DNA of 30,998 nt from CAZLBC01 sp964557575 (GTDB taxonomy: Bacteria > Planctomycetota > Phycisphaerae > SM23-33): assembly GCA_964557575.1 (NCBI GenBank), contig CAZLBC010000053.1, positions 1 to 30,998 of the forward strand, in the 5' to 3' direction. This document shows positions 15,035-22,689 of the stretch, one piece after another. The notes below the pieces were generated by a model. That model was given only the letters and a program-made list of their open reading frames with translations. It had not been told where the DNA came from and did no database searches. How positions within the stretch are numbered: position 1 is the first letter of the stretch; each line of letters begins with the position of its first letter. The translations under genes and the position numbers were made by a program.

Positions 15035-16381
15035 TCACGGCCCCGGCATCACCGCCGCACGGCCGGCGGGGGCGCCGGTGATGTATTGCTCGACGGCCTC
15101 CCTGAAGGCGTCTTCCCCCATCCCGTCAAAGGCCTTCGCCAGCGTTTCCGGATCGATCCCTAACTGCCGCCGCCGGCCCAGGGAGAAGGCGTAGCCGTAG
15201 AGGTTGGTCTGCCGCGCCGCGGCGGGCCATTGCCGTATTCCCAGGAAATGACCGAACCTGTTTTTCGCCATGGCCGCGTCGGCCGCCGTAAACGGTTTCT
15301 CCAGCGTTTCGGCAATGAACGTATCGATTGTCCGGGCGGTCTCGTCGGGCGAGCCGCCCGAGGGAACGGCGGCGGTGACGGTGAGTACGTCCGGGTCGTC
15401 CAGCGGCCGGCAGGCTACCGGAAAGTGGCGGGGGCCTGATTTCAGGGCGCCGGCCGCGGCCTGCAGGCGGGCGACGGCGGCCAGGAATGCCGGGTAGTCC
15501 GCCGCGGAGGGGCGGGGGGCACGGTAGGTTACCGCGCAAAACGCCTCATTTTGCAGGGGATTTTTGACCGTCACTGTCTTCAGGCCGCGTTCTTTCGGGC
15601 CGGGCCGGGCCGGGGGTTCCGGGACGTCGGTTCCGCGGGGAATCGAGCCGAAATGCCGCCCGATCAACTTTCGGGCCTCCGCCGGTGCAAAACCGCCGGC
15701 GAGGACGACCGCGGCGTTGTTCGGGCGGTAGTATTGTGTAATCCGGGCCTGAAGGGTCTCGGGGGTGATCGTCGCTATCTCCGCGGGCAATCCGCCCTTT
15801 CTCCCCCCGCGAGGGGTCGGGAGGATCATCTCCCGGGACATATTGGCGGCCGCCAGGCGCGGCATCCGTTCGAACATGTTTTCCAGCTCCCGGCTTATCC
15901 GCGGTTTCTCCCGGGCCAGGTCCGCCGCCGTCACCCGGAGGTCCCCCATCCGCGCGGCGGCGTCGGCGATCTCGGCCTCGAGCCGGTCGCCGTCGAAGAC
16001 GGTCGCGATCACCGTGAAGTCGCTGCCGGTCTGGGCGTTCCATCCCCGCGGGTACCGGCCGACGAATGTCGCCATGGTCCGCGCCGGGGCGGTCCCCGCC
16101 GCGGCCGTCACGTAACAGTGCTCGACGAGGTGGGCGAGGCCCGAGCAGCCGGCGGGGTCGTGGCTGCCGCCGATGTCGTAGAGGACCACCAGGGCGGCCT
16201 GCGACAGTCCCGGCGTTTCGACGACCGTCACGGACAGGCCGTTTACCATCGTCCACCTGAATGTCGCTTCGGCGGCGTTGTCCGGTTCGCGCTGCGGTGT
16301 TTCGGTGCCGGAACGGTCGTTCGCGCACCCGGCGGAAAACGAACACACCGCCGCGATCAGGCAGGCCGCGCGATATTTCAT
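15035..16381 (-). CDS. M16 family zinc peptidase, lipoprotein
   Basis: A 448-aa single-unit M16 (pitrilysin/insulysin/processing-peptidase clan) metalloprotease. The start at 16381 (MKYRAACLIAAVCSFSAGC) gives a lipoprotein signal with C19; an upstream in-frame ATG lacks this. The inverted zinc motif is intact, H84-L-V-E87-H88, and E165 lies 81 residues after H84, the spacing known for the third zinc ligand in pitrilysin and insulysin. The N-terminal half resembles the catalytic domain, and ITQYYRPNNAAVVLAGGF followed by the C-terminal part the second M16 domain. Active M16 enzymes often work as a pair of halves or a double-length chain; no inactive partner gene is adjacent. It is transcribed divergently from the oxidoreductase at 16586 from its own promoter. 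Confidence 0.92.
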   Translation of the reverse strand: MKYRAACLIAAVCSFSAGCANDRSGTETPQREPDNAAEATFRWTMVNGLSVTVVETPGLSQAALVVLYDIGGSHDPAGCSGLAHLVEHCYVTAAAGTAPARTMATFVGRYPRGWNAQTGSDFTVIATVFDGDRLEAEIADAAARMGDLRVTAADLAREKPRISRELENMFERMPRLAAANMSREMILPTPRGGRKGGLPAEIATITPETLQARITQYYRPNNAAVVLAGGFAPAEARKLIGRHFGSIPRGTDVPEPPARPGPKERGLKTVTVKNPLQNEAFCAVTYRAPRPSAADYPAFLAAVARLQAAAGALKSGPRHFPVACRPLDDPDVLTVTAAVPSGGSPDETARTIDTFIAETLEKPFTAADAAMAKNRFGHFLGIRQWPAAARQTNLYGYAFSLGRRRQLGIDPETLAKAFDGMGEDAFREAVEQYITGAPAGRAAVMPGP

Positions 16382-16432
16382 GGGACGTCTCCTTCGGTCA
16401 AAAGGCCCGGCACAGTGCATGCCGCCGCTCGT

Positions 16433-16461
16433 ATCGTAGCCCCCGGCCGGCTTTGTGACAA
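16433..16461 (-). promoter_or_regulatory. Sigma70-like promoter of the M16 peptidase gene
   Basis: On the minus strand TTGTCA (16461-16456, 5 of 6 consensus bases) and TACGAT (16438-16433, 4 of 6) are separated by exactly 17 bases, about 52 bp upstream of the start at 16381. Confidence 0.6.
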
Positions 16462-16487
16462 GCAGCCGTCGAAACAGCACCTTCGTA

Positions 16488-16516
16488 TTGACACGCCGGC
16501 GGGTTTTTCATACGCT
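16488..16516 (+). promoter_or_regulatory. Sigma70-like promoter of the Gfo/Idh gene at 16586
   Basis: A perfect -35 hexamer TTGACA at 16488-16493 is followed after 17 bases by TACGCT at 16511-16516, which keeps the T-A and final T of the -10 box. The predicted leader is about 60 bases and ends in the AAAGGAG ribosome-binding site. The promoter is back to back with that of the M16 gene and 26 bp from it. Confidence 0.6.
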
Positions 16517-16585
16517 CAACCGGCGGTCGGCCGGAACCGAATGCCTCCCTGTTCGCGACCGGCGGCGCCGGAAAGGAGTGGGAAC

Positions 16586-17896
16586 ATGCCCGAACGCGGA
16601 ACAATCGGTCGGCGGGGATTTCTGAAAGGATCCGGCGGGATCTTGGCGGCGCCTTTCGTGCTCGATGCCGCGGTGCGGGGCGGTGCTGCCGCGACGCCGC
16701 CGTCGGACCGTATCACCGTCGCCTGCATCGGGGTGCACAACATGGGCAACAACCATCTCAAGACCCTCCTGGGCCGGCGGGACGCGCAGGTGGTCGCGAT
16801 ATGCGACGTGGACCGGAAGATCCGCGCGGAGCGCATCGCCGCGGCCCGCGCGGCGTACGCGGCGCGGGCGAAGAGCGGTTCCTTCGGCGGCGTGGCCGGC
16901 TGCAACGATTACCGCGACGTCATCGCGCGGGACGACGTCGACGCGGTGGTCATCGCCGTCCCCGACCACAACCACGCCGTGATCACCGTCGACGCCATCA
17001 GGCAGGGCAAGGACGTCTACATAGAGAAGCCCATGGCCCGGTACATCCGGGAGAGCCGGATCATGACCGAGACCGCGCGGCGGCACAGTTGCGTCCTGCA
17101 GGTGGGCATGCAGCGGCGGTCCGGCGACACGGTCCGCTTCGCCTGCGAACTGGTTCGCAACGGCCGGATCGGCGAACTCAAGAACATCACGATTCGCATC
17201 ACCAACCGTTCCGGCAGCGACGAGCCGTGGCAGCCGCAGCCCGTCCCGCCCGAGCTGGACTACGAGCGGTGGCTGGGACCGGCCCCGCGGGTGCCCTATC
17301 ACCCGGACCGCGTCCACTACCAGTTCCGTTTCGTCAGCGATTACTCGGGCGGGGACGTGACGAACATGGGCGCCCACTTCGTCGACGTCGCCCAGTGGGG
17401 CCACGGGACGAGCCTGACGGGGCCGGTGGAGATCCGGGGACGCGGCAAAAGAAACACCGGCGGCATTCACGACGTCTTCTACGACCCGGACGTGACGTTC
17501 AGGTATGCCGACGGGGTGACCATGAAGATGCTCCCCGCCGACCAGTGGGGTGACTGCACGCGTTTCGAGGGCAGCGCGGGATGGATACAGGTCGGACGCC
17601 GCCTGGCGGCCGAGCCGGCGTCGGTCCTGCGATCGCGGATCGGCAGCAACGAGACGCGCCTCTACCGGGCCGAGGGGGGGCACATGGGCAACTTCCTGGA
17701 TTGCATGCGAACCCGCGGGCGCACGGCCGCGCCGGCCGAGGTCGGCCACCGCTCCGTGACCATATGCCACCTGGCCAACCTGGCCATGCGGTTGGGGCGC
17801 ACGCTTCGCTGGGACCCGGAGCGGGAGCAATTCGCCAATGACGACGAGGCCAACCGCCTGATGACCTGCGCCTACCGGGCGCCCCGGCACCTGTAG
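16586..17896 (+). CDS. Tat-exported Gfo/Idh/MocA family oxidoreductase
   Basis: A 436-aa protein starting at 16586, seven bases after AAAGGAG; the frame is open far upstream but without a signal or homology. GRRGFLKGSGGILAA is the twin-arginine signal. The Rossmann loop is IGVHNMGNNH, a variant of GxGxxG with histidine and asparagine replacing two glycines. CDVDRK follows, then VVIAVPDHNHAVI and the catalytic motif YIEKPMAR with K148. The C-terminal part has DYERWLGPAPRVPYHPDRV and YSGGDVTNMGAHFVDVAQWG, as in the planctomycete exported subgroup that acts on sugars or sugar-like compounds. It is a more distant paralogue of the two other Gfo/Idh genes in the window. It appears monocistronic; the next gene starts 113 bp downstream and is of unrelated function. 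Confidence 0.92.
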   Translation: MPERGTIGRRGFLKGSGGILAAPFVLDAAVRGGAAATPPSDRITVACIGVHNMGNNHLKTLLGRRDAQVVAICDVDRKIRAERIAAARAAYAARAKSGSFGGVAGCNDYRDVIARDDVDAVVIAVPDHNHAVITVDAIRQGKDVYIEKPMARYIRESRIMTETARRHSCVLQVGMQRRSGDTVRFACELVRNGRIGELKNITIRITNRSGSDEPWQPQPVPPELDYERWLGPAPRVPYHPDRVHYQFRFVSDYSGGDVTNMGAHFVDVAQWGHGTSLTGPVEIRGRGKRNTGGIHDVFYDPDVTFRYADGVTMKMLPADQWGDCTRFEGSAGWIQVGRRLAAEPASVLRSRIGSNETRLYRAEGGHMGNFLDCMRTRGRTAAPAEVGHRSVTICHLANLAMRLGRTLRWDPEREQFANDDEANRLMTCAYRAPRHL

Positions 17897-18009
17897 TATT
17901 TACCGCCGGGAACCCGCCGCCCGGGGATTGTGTGAAACATCGGTCCCGGTGTCGGCCGATAGAGTAATAGAAGCGGTCTGCGCACGACGCGCTTTTGGGG
18001 TGACATTCT

Positions 18010-19236
18010 ATGCTGAAGAGCGTGATACAACAGGCCAGGAAGGCCGTGATCCGGTCGATGAAGAAGAAGCCGGTCCTGTACGTCAGCGACACGACCCTGC
18101 GGGACGGCGAGCAGATGCCGGGCGGGTCGCTGCTGGCGGCCGAAAAGGTCAGGATAGCGCGGCAGCTCGAGGCGGTCGGCGTCCACTCTATCGATGCCGG
18201 TTTCCCGGTGGCCGGCGTCGCGGAGGTCGAGGGCGTCGCGATGGTCGCCGCCGCCGTGAAGTCGCCCGTGGTGACCGCGCTCTGCCGCGCGCGAACGGAG
18301 GACGTGGACGCCGCGCGGCAGGCGCTGAAAGACAAGACGATGCGGAAACGGGGGGTTTCTATTTTTATCGGCACCTCGCCCCGTCACCGCGAGAACAAGC
18401 TGCGGATGTCGAAAACCGAGATCATCGACCGGTCCCTGGCGATCGTCGACTACGCCGCGGATTTTTTCCCCATCATCTCCTTTGCCCCGGAAGACGCGTC
18501 GCGGACCGAGATAGATTTTCTCGTCGAGTTGTACGAAAAGGTCATCGACGCCGGCGTCGCGAATATCGGTTTTACCGACACGGTGGGCTGCCTGAATCCC
18601 GAGAGCACCCGGCGGTACATCGGCGAGATCGTGGACGGGACGCCGAACATCGACCGGGCCCTGCTGGCGGTACACTTTCACAACGACCTGGGGATGGCCA
18701 CGGCCAACACGCTGGCCGCGGTCAGGACCGGCTGCGTCAATATCTTCCAGGGAACACTCCTCGGGGTCGGAGAGCGGGCGGGCAACACGTCCCTCGAACA
18801 GGTCGCCCTCGCGGCATCGATCGAGATCGACGGCGCGTACCCGAAGAAGCCGCACGTCGATCTGAAGGCCCTCCGGAAGGCGTGCGGGACGGTCGCCGCG
18901 TGCATGGGGCTGTCGATACCGCCGAACCAGCCCGTGGTGGGGGCGAACGTGTTCCGGACCGAGTCGGGGATTCACCAGCACGGCCTCCTGAGCGACCCGC
19001 AGACCTACGAGCTGTTTCCGCCCGAGACCGTCGGGGCGGCGCGCGAGCTGGTGCTGGGCAAGCACTCGGGAAAACACGCCCTCGCCCACCTGCTGAAGGA
19101 CGGCGGTATCGAGACGGTCGACGGCGAACTCGATGCGATCTACGATTGCCTCATGTCGTATTTCCGCACGCACAAGGACATCGCCCCGGATGCCGTGCTG
19201 GCGATGGCACGGGACGTGATCGCGCAGCATTCCTGA
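18010..19236 (+). CDS. 2-isopropylmalate/homocitrate synthase family enzyme (DRE-TIM metallolyase)
   Basis: A 408-aa cytoplasmic acyltransferase expected to condense acetyl-CoA with a 2-oxo acid. The first family signature is D27TTLRDGEQMPGG, and the metal-binding second signature is VH222FH224NDLGMATANTLAAV with GVGERAGNTSLEQV after it. FRTESGIHQHGLL and GKHSGKHAL are the conserved C-terminal blocks. It ends after these, without the roughly 100-residue LeuA regulatory dimer domain of full-length isopropylmalate synthases (about 510 aa), so it is NifV/homocitrate-synthase-sized. The product (isopropylmalate, homocitrate or citramalate) cannot be settled from the sequence. Start 18010 follows GGGGTGA; another ATG at 18058 lacks a well-placed ribosome-binding site. 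No other leucine, lysine or nif gene is nearby. Confidence 0.9.
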   Translation: MLKSVIQQARKAVIRSMKKKPVLYVSDTTLRDGEQMPGGSLLAAEKVRIARQLEAVGVHSIDAGFPVAGVAEVEGVAMVAAAVKSPVVTALCRARTEDVDAARQALKDKTMRKRGVSIFIGTSPRHRENKLRMSKTEIIDRSLAIVDYAADFFPIISFAPEDASRTEIDFLVELYEKVIDAGVANIGFTDTVGCLNPESTRRYIGEIVDGTPNIDRALLAVHFHNDLGMATANTLAAVRTGCVNIFQGTLLGVGERAGNTSLEQVALAASIEIDGAYPKKPHVDLKALRKACGTVAACMGLSIPPNQPVVGANVFRTESGIHQHGLLSDPQTYELFPPETVGAARELVLGKHSGKHALAHLLKDGGIETVDGELDAIYDCLMSYFRTHKDIAPDAVLAMARDVIAQHS

Positions 19237-19276
19237 TCGTGCGGCGGCGGTGTCATTTCCAGGGGGCCGGGTCGTG

Positions 19277-19304
19277 TTGCACCGGCGCGTCCGGGCGGTA
19301 CAAT
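19277..19304 (+). promoter_or_regulatory. Sigma70-like promoter of the antiporter operon
   Basis: TTGCAC at 19277-19282 and TACAAT at 19299-19304 (5 of 6 consensus bases) are 16 bases apart, about 60 bp upstream of the antiporter start at 19364. This suggests that the operon is transcribed independently of the upstream synthase gene. Confidence 0.5.
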
Positions 19305-19363
19305 ACCGCGGGCGGTCGGCCGACGATCCCCGCCGGTCACGATGTTCCGCCGAACGAGGCGCC

Positions 19364-20617
19364 ATGGAAGAATTACTGCGACACGCTGTCGAACTCCGCG
19401 AGCTGCTCGCCGAGCACGCCCTGTTCGCCGCGGGTGTTCTGCTCGTGGCCGGCTACTTCGTGGGCAAGGCGGTCAACCTGCTGCGCCTGCCGGCCATCAC
19501 CGGTTTCATTATCGCCGGGCTGCTGCTGGGGGATTCCTTCCTGGGGATCGTCCACCGCGAGATGAGCGACTCGCTGCAGTTCGTCACCGACGTCGCGCTG
19601 GGCCTGATCGCCCTGACCATCGGGTGCGAGTTCTACTGGGTCAAGTTGAGGCACATGGGGCCGGCCGTCGCGATCATCTCCGTCTTCCAGATCCTGGTGA
19701 CCTTTTTCGCGGTACTGGGGGCTCTGGTTTTGTTCGGCATGAACGTGCCGTTCGCGATGATGCTCGCCGCGGTCTCAACGGCGACCGCGCCCGCGGCCAC
19801 CGTCGCGATCGTGCAGTCCTTGCGGGCCCACGGGATATTCGTCGATTACCTCTATGGCGTGGTGGCTCTGGACGACGCCGGGTGCGTGATCGTCTTCGGC
19901 GTGGTGTTTTCCCTCGCGTCCTCGATGCTCGGGGTCGCCGACGCCGGCGCCGGCGCGGCGGCCGCCGCGCTGCATGCGCTGCAGGAGGTCGGTGTTTCGG
20001 TGATTGCCGGCGCGGCCGGCGGCGCCGTCGTGCACCTGGTGACCCGCCGGATGAAAAACCGCAACGAGGTGCTCATCGTGACGCTGGGCCTGGTGTTCGT
20101 CCTCACCGCCGCGGCGATGGCGTTCGGCCTGTCCCCGCTGCTGACGAACATGGCGGCAGGGGCGGTTATTATCAACATATCGCCGCGGAACCACCGGCTG
20201 CTGAAGAACATCGAGCCCCTGACGCCGCCGCTGTACGCGCTGTTTTTCGTCATCGCGGGGACCGAACTGCGGCCGGACATTCTCATGGAACTGCCGGTGG
20301 TCGTCCTCGGCGTGGTCTACATTCTCACCCGCGCGATCGGCAAGTACGGGGGGGTTGCCGCGGGCTGTCTCGTCTGCCGGACTCCCGCGCCGCTGACCCG
20401 CTACCTGGGCCTGTGCATGCTCCCGCAGGCGGGCGTGGCGCTGGGGCTGGTTTTGTTCATCGAGGCCTCGCCGCTGCTCGATGCGCTCCCCGCGGCCGAT
20501 CGCGGTATCGTTGCAAACATGGTCAATATCGTCCTGTTTTCGGTCTTCGTCAACGAATTGCTCGGCCCGCCGCTATCCCGTTTCGGCATTATTCGGGGCA
20601 ATGAAATGGAGGCATGA
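19364..20617 (+). CDS. Cation:proton antiporter (CPA family)
   Basis: A 417-aa polytopic inner-membrane protein, predicted to exchange Na+ or K+ for H+. The start at 19364 follows GAGG; the frame is open upstream without homology. The first membrane segment and the conserved LRLPAITGFIIAGLLLGDSF (about 40-60) are typical of the CPA2/KefB-like branch. The ion-binding region is GVVALDDAGCVIVFG with the Asp pair D170-D171, and TATAPAATVAIVQS (140-153) is the unwound-helix region. About a dozen hydrophobic segments follow to the C-terminus (MVNIVLFSVFVNELLGPPLS). No TrkA-N/RCK regulatory domain is attached; the overlapping downstream gene may supply regulation in its place. Cation specificity is not readable. 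Confidence 0.92.
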   Translation: MEELLRHAVELRELLAEHALFAAGVLLVAGYFVGKAVNLLRLPAITGFIIAGLLLGDSFLGIVHREMSDSLQFVTDVALGLIALTIGCEFYWVKLRHMGPAVAIISVFQILVTFFAVLGALVLFGMNVPFAMMLAAVSTATAPAATVAIVQSLRAHGIFVDYLYGVVALDDAGCVIVFGVVFSLASSMLGVADAGAGAAAAALHALQEVGVSVIAGAAGGAVVHLVTRRMKNRNEVLIVTLGLVFVLTAAAMAFGLSPLLTNMAAGAVIINISPRNHRLLKNIEPLTPPLYALFFVIAGTELRPDILMELPVVVLGVVYILTRAIGKYGGVAAGCLVCRTPAPLTRYLGLCMLPQAGVALGLVLFIEASPLLDALPAADRGIVANMVNIVLFSVFVNELLGPPLSRFGIIRGNEMEA

Positions 20618-21444
20618 TGGAACTCTACCGGATACTGGATAAGAATTGCTGCACGATGGAGCTGGAGAGCCGGCAGAAGGAAGACTGTCTCCGCGAACTG
20701 GTCCGCCTGGCCGCGAACAGCCCGCTGCTGGAGAACTTCGATCAAAACGAGATATACGAGAAACTCAGCGAGCGCGAAAGCCAGGGATCCACCGGCATCG
20801 GCGACGAGTTCGCCATTCCGCACACCCGGATCGAGGGCATGGACGACTTCCTGCTCCTGGTGGCGATCAGCCGCAAGGGTATCGACTTCGACGCCATCGA
20901 CGGGAAGCGGGTGAAGATTTTCATCCTGATACTCGGGCCCGCCGAGCGGGTCGACGACCACCTGATGATACTCGCCTCCGTGTCGTCCGTCATCGAGCGG
21001 TCCGGGGTGAAGCGCGAGCTGCTCACGGCCCGAACCCCGGCGATCGTCTACGAGACGTTCGCCCGCCACTCGTCGATCGTCCACGCCGCGGAGGGCAAGA
21101 CCCGGCGGAACATGAAGATGCTGGTCCTGGTGCTGTACCTCGATGAACTGCTCCACCACGTCCTGGAGTTCTTCATCACCGAGGGCATCGAGGGGGCGAC
21201 GATCTTCGACTCCACGGGGATGGGGGAGTACATATCGAACGTCCCGATCTTCGCCTCCTTCATCGGTTTCATGAACAAGAGCAAGACCCGGAGCACGGTC
21301 ATTTTGGCGATGGTGCCGGAGGAGCGGGAGGCGGAGATGATCGACGGCATCGAGAACATCTGCGGCGACCTCGACAAGAAGGAGGGGGCGATGGTCATGA
21401 CCCTCGACGTCTCCTCCTACAAGGGGTCGATGAAGATGATGTAA
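20617..21444 (+). CDS. PTS EIIA (PtsN-like) domain fused to a PII-like domain, antiporter partner
   Basis: A 275-aa cytoplasmic protein with two regulatory modules. Residues 1-150 are a fructose/nitrogen-type PTS EIIA domain: STGIGDEFAIPHTR carries the phosphoacceptor histidine H69, followed by VAISRKGIDFDAID and the ILGPAERVDDHLMILASVS block. Residues about 166-275 (KMLVLVLYLDELLHHVLEFFITEGIEG and on to VMTLDVSSY) look like a PII/GlnB-type ferredoxin-like fold with an alpha/beta repeat. The start at 20617 is preferred because GGAGG at 20608-20612 is four bases away; an ATG at 20614 also exists. The antiporter stop TGA overlaps the start by one base, so the two are translationally coupled. 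A likely role is metabolic or phosphorylation-state control of the antiporter, which is inference. No HPr or EI gene is in the window. Confidence 0.88.
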   Translation: MELYRILDKNCCTMELESRQKEDCLRELVRLAANSPLLENFDQNEIYEKLSERESQGSTGIGDEFAIPHTRIEGMDDFLLLVAISRKGIDFDAIDGKRVKIFILILGPAERVDDHLMILASVSSVIERSGVKRELLTARTPAIVYETFARHSSIVHAAEGKTRRNMKMLVLVLYLDELLHHVLEFFITEGIEGATIFDSTGMGEYISNVPIFASFIGFMNKSKTRSTVILAMVPEEREAEMIDGIENICGDLDKKEGAMVMTLDVSSYKGSMKMM

Positions 21445-21463
21445 GGGGTGGGGAAAATAAAGA

Positions 21464-21494
21464 ACCCCCGCGCATCGCCTGGATGCGCGGGGGT
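21464..21494 (-). terminator. Intrinsic terminator hairpin between convergent genes
   Basis: A perfect 13-bp stem (21464-21476 with 21482-21494) with a 5-base loop lies between the stop at 21444 and the stop of the convergent gene at 21541. On the minus strand it is followed by TTCTTTATTTTCC, a U-rich tail, so it best serves the cupin gene. On the plus strand it is preceded by A-rich sequence but not followed by a T run, so it may act less well for the antiporter operon. Confidence 0.75.
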
Positions 21495-21540
21495 CGATAC
21501 ACAATACGGCTGAACCCGAACCTTCAGGCTTTACAGAGCA

Positions 21541-22341
21541 CTACGCTTTTTTCGCCTTCGTGTTGTCGAATTCCATGCCCGGCTTGCTGAATGCCACGTG
21601 GTTGTGGAACGTCGCGTACTCGCTGACGATCGCGCCGTGCTTGCCGGCCCGCTGGAAGTGCCAGGACTCGGGGTCTTCCAGCGTGTACAGCGTGCCGGAC
21701 TGTGCCGTCCGCCGGGCCACGAACTTCGACTTGAACCACTTCTCGCCGTAGCCCCAGGGCCGCTCGGCGGCGGGCATGTCGCTGATCGGCTTCTCGTCGC
21801 CGGCGCCCTTGTACTCGCCGAAGAAATCGACGTAGCCGTAGCGGACGTGCCAGGACTCCATCTTGGGGCCGTAGCCCTTATCCCCGCCGTTGCCGATGTG
21901 GCGGTGTTCCGGGAGCATCTGGCCGGGCAGCAGGTAGATCTCGTGGCCGAGATACCCGTACTTCCGGTCCTTGAATTTGCCCTTGTAGGCCTGCGCCCCG
22001 GCCGTGCCGTAGACGCCGCTGGCGTTTTTCCAGAAGATACCGCCCATGCCGAGTTTCTCGAAGTCGCCCTGGAGGAAATCGCAGACCCAGAACTCGTCGG
22101 TCTTCAGGACGTCGGAAATCGGGTACCCGTGGGCCTTCATCATCGCGAAGCAGGCCTCCTTGGCCGACTCCGGGAAGAAAGAACCGTCTTTCTTGTAAAA
22201 ACTCTTGTTTCCGGGATTTACAGCCTTTCCTCCGGCCGACATATCTTCGCCGCAGCCGGTCAGGATCAGGGGCGCGGCCGTCCCGGCCGCCGAGCACTTC
22301 AGGACGTCGCGACGTGAAAAACGACTTGTTTTCTGTTCCAT
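21541..22341 (-). CDS. Tat-exported lipoprotein cupin, D-lyxose isomerase-like
   Basis: A 266-aa protein; start 22341 follows GAGGAG. The signal FSRRDVLKCSAAG is a strong twin-arginine motif and LILTGC is a lipobox with C30, so it is probably anchored outside the cytoplasmic membrane. The core is a cupin barrel: EIYLLPGQMLPEHRH (H146, H148) then KMESWHVRYGYVDFFGEY with E162, and SEYATFHNH with H246/H248 near the end. This arrangement of a PGQ-x-x-PEH-x-H block, Glu, and late EY-x-x-F-H block is what I recall for the D-lyxose/D-mannose isomerase family (PF07385); the assignment is from memory. If active it would interconvert an aldose and ketose with a bound divalent metal. An exported location is unusual for an isomerase. 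It is monocistronic, with its own promoter and terminator. Confidence 0.75.
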   Translation of the reverse strand: MEQKTSRFSRRDVLKCSAAGTAAPLILTGCGEDMSAGGKAVNPGNKSFYKKDGSFFPESAKEACFAMMKAHGYPISDVLKTDEFWVCDFLQGDFEKLGMGGIFWKNASGVYGTAGAQAYKGKFKDRKYGYLGHEIYLLPGQMLPEHRHIGNGGDKGYGPKMESWHVRYGYVDFFGEYKGAGDEKPISDMPAAERPWGYGEKWFKSKFVARRTAQSGTLYTLEDPESWHFQRAGKHGAIVSEYATFHNHVAFSKPGMEFDNTKAKKA

Positions 22342-22368
22342 TGTTCTGCTCCTCGCTACGGGTAGTAT

Positions 22369-22384
22369 TGTTTCACGTGAAATT
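22369..22384. promoter_or_regulatory. parS-like centromere site (candidate ParB binding site)
   Basis: TGTTTCACGTGAAATT matches the widely conserved chromosomal parS consensus TGTTTCACGTGAAACA at 14 of 16 positions, with the 12-bp core TTTCACGTGAAA (22371-22382) perfectly palindromic. It lies in the predicted leader between the promoter and start codon of the cupin gene, in AT-rich intergenic DNA. ParB family proteins bind this sequence to load partition complexes. Alternatively it is an operator for a dimeric repressor of the cupin gene. No parA or parB is in the window. Confidence 0.55.
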
Positions 22385-22408
22385 GATATAACAAAAGCGT
22401 GTTTATAT

Positions 22409-22437
22409 ATGATAGTAAACTCGCAAGCCATATTCAA
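22409..22437 (-). promoter_or_regulatory. Sigma70-like promoter of the cupin gene
   Basis: On the minus strand TTGAAT (22437-22432) and TATCAT (22414-22409) are 17 bases apart in an AT-rich stretch. Predicted transcription would begin near 22402, giving a leader of about 60 bases that contains the parS-like palindrome. The remaining spacer up to 22600 is GC-rich and shows no further recognisable feature. Confidence 0.5.
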
Positions 22438-22604
22438 CAATCTTTACGGGAATTTTCCTTGTTTTCCTCCACTCACGGCAGCCTCGGCGACCCCGTTGTT
22501 TCCGCGGGTAAGATCGTAACCGTCGCTGTGTCCGGGAGTCAAGGACCGAGAACGCCGTCCTCGTCCCGGCGACCCCGGACGTTCGGCGCGGCATACCGCA
22601 GCGC

Positions 22605-22633
22605 TTGTTGCAAACCGCGGCGGCGGGTATAAT
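22605..22633 (+). promoter_or_regulatory. Sigma70-like promoter of the rhamnogalacturonan lyase gene
   Basis: TTGTTG at 22605-22610 and a perfect TATAAT at 22628-22633 are 17 bases apart, about 57 bp upstream of the start at 22690. The leader ends in AAAAAAGGA, a good ribosome-binding site. Confidence 0.6.
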
Positions 22634-22689
22634 AGGTGGCGTTAGCGTGTCTCGCGTGCCGTCACACAACAGAAAAAAGGAACCGCGCC

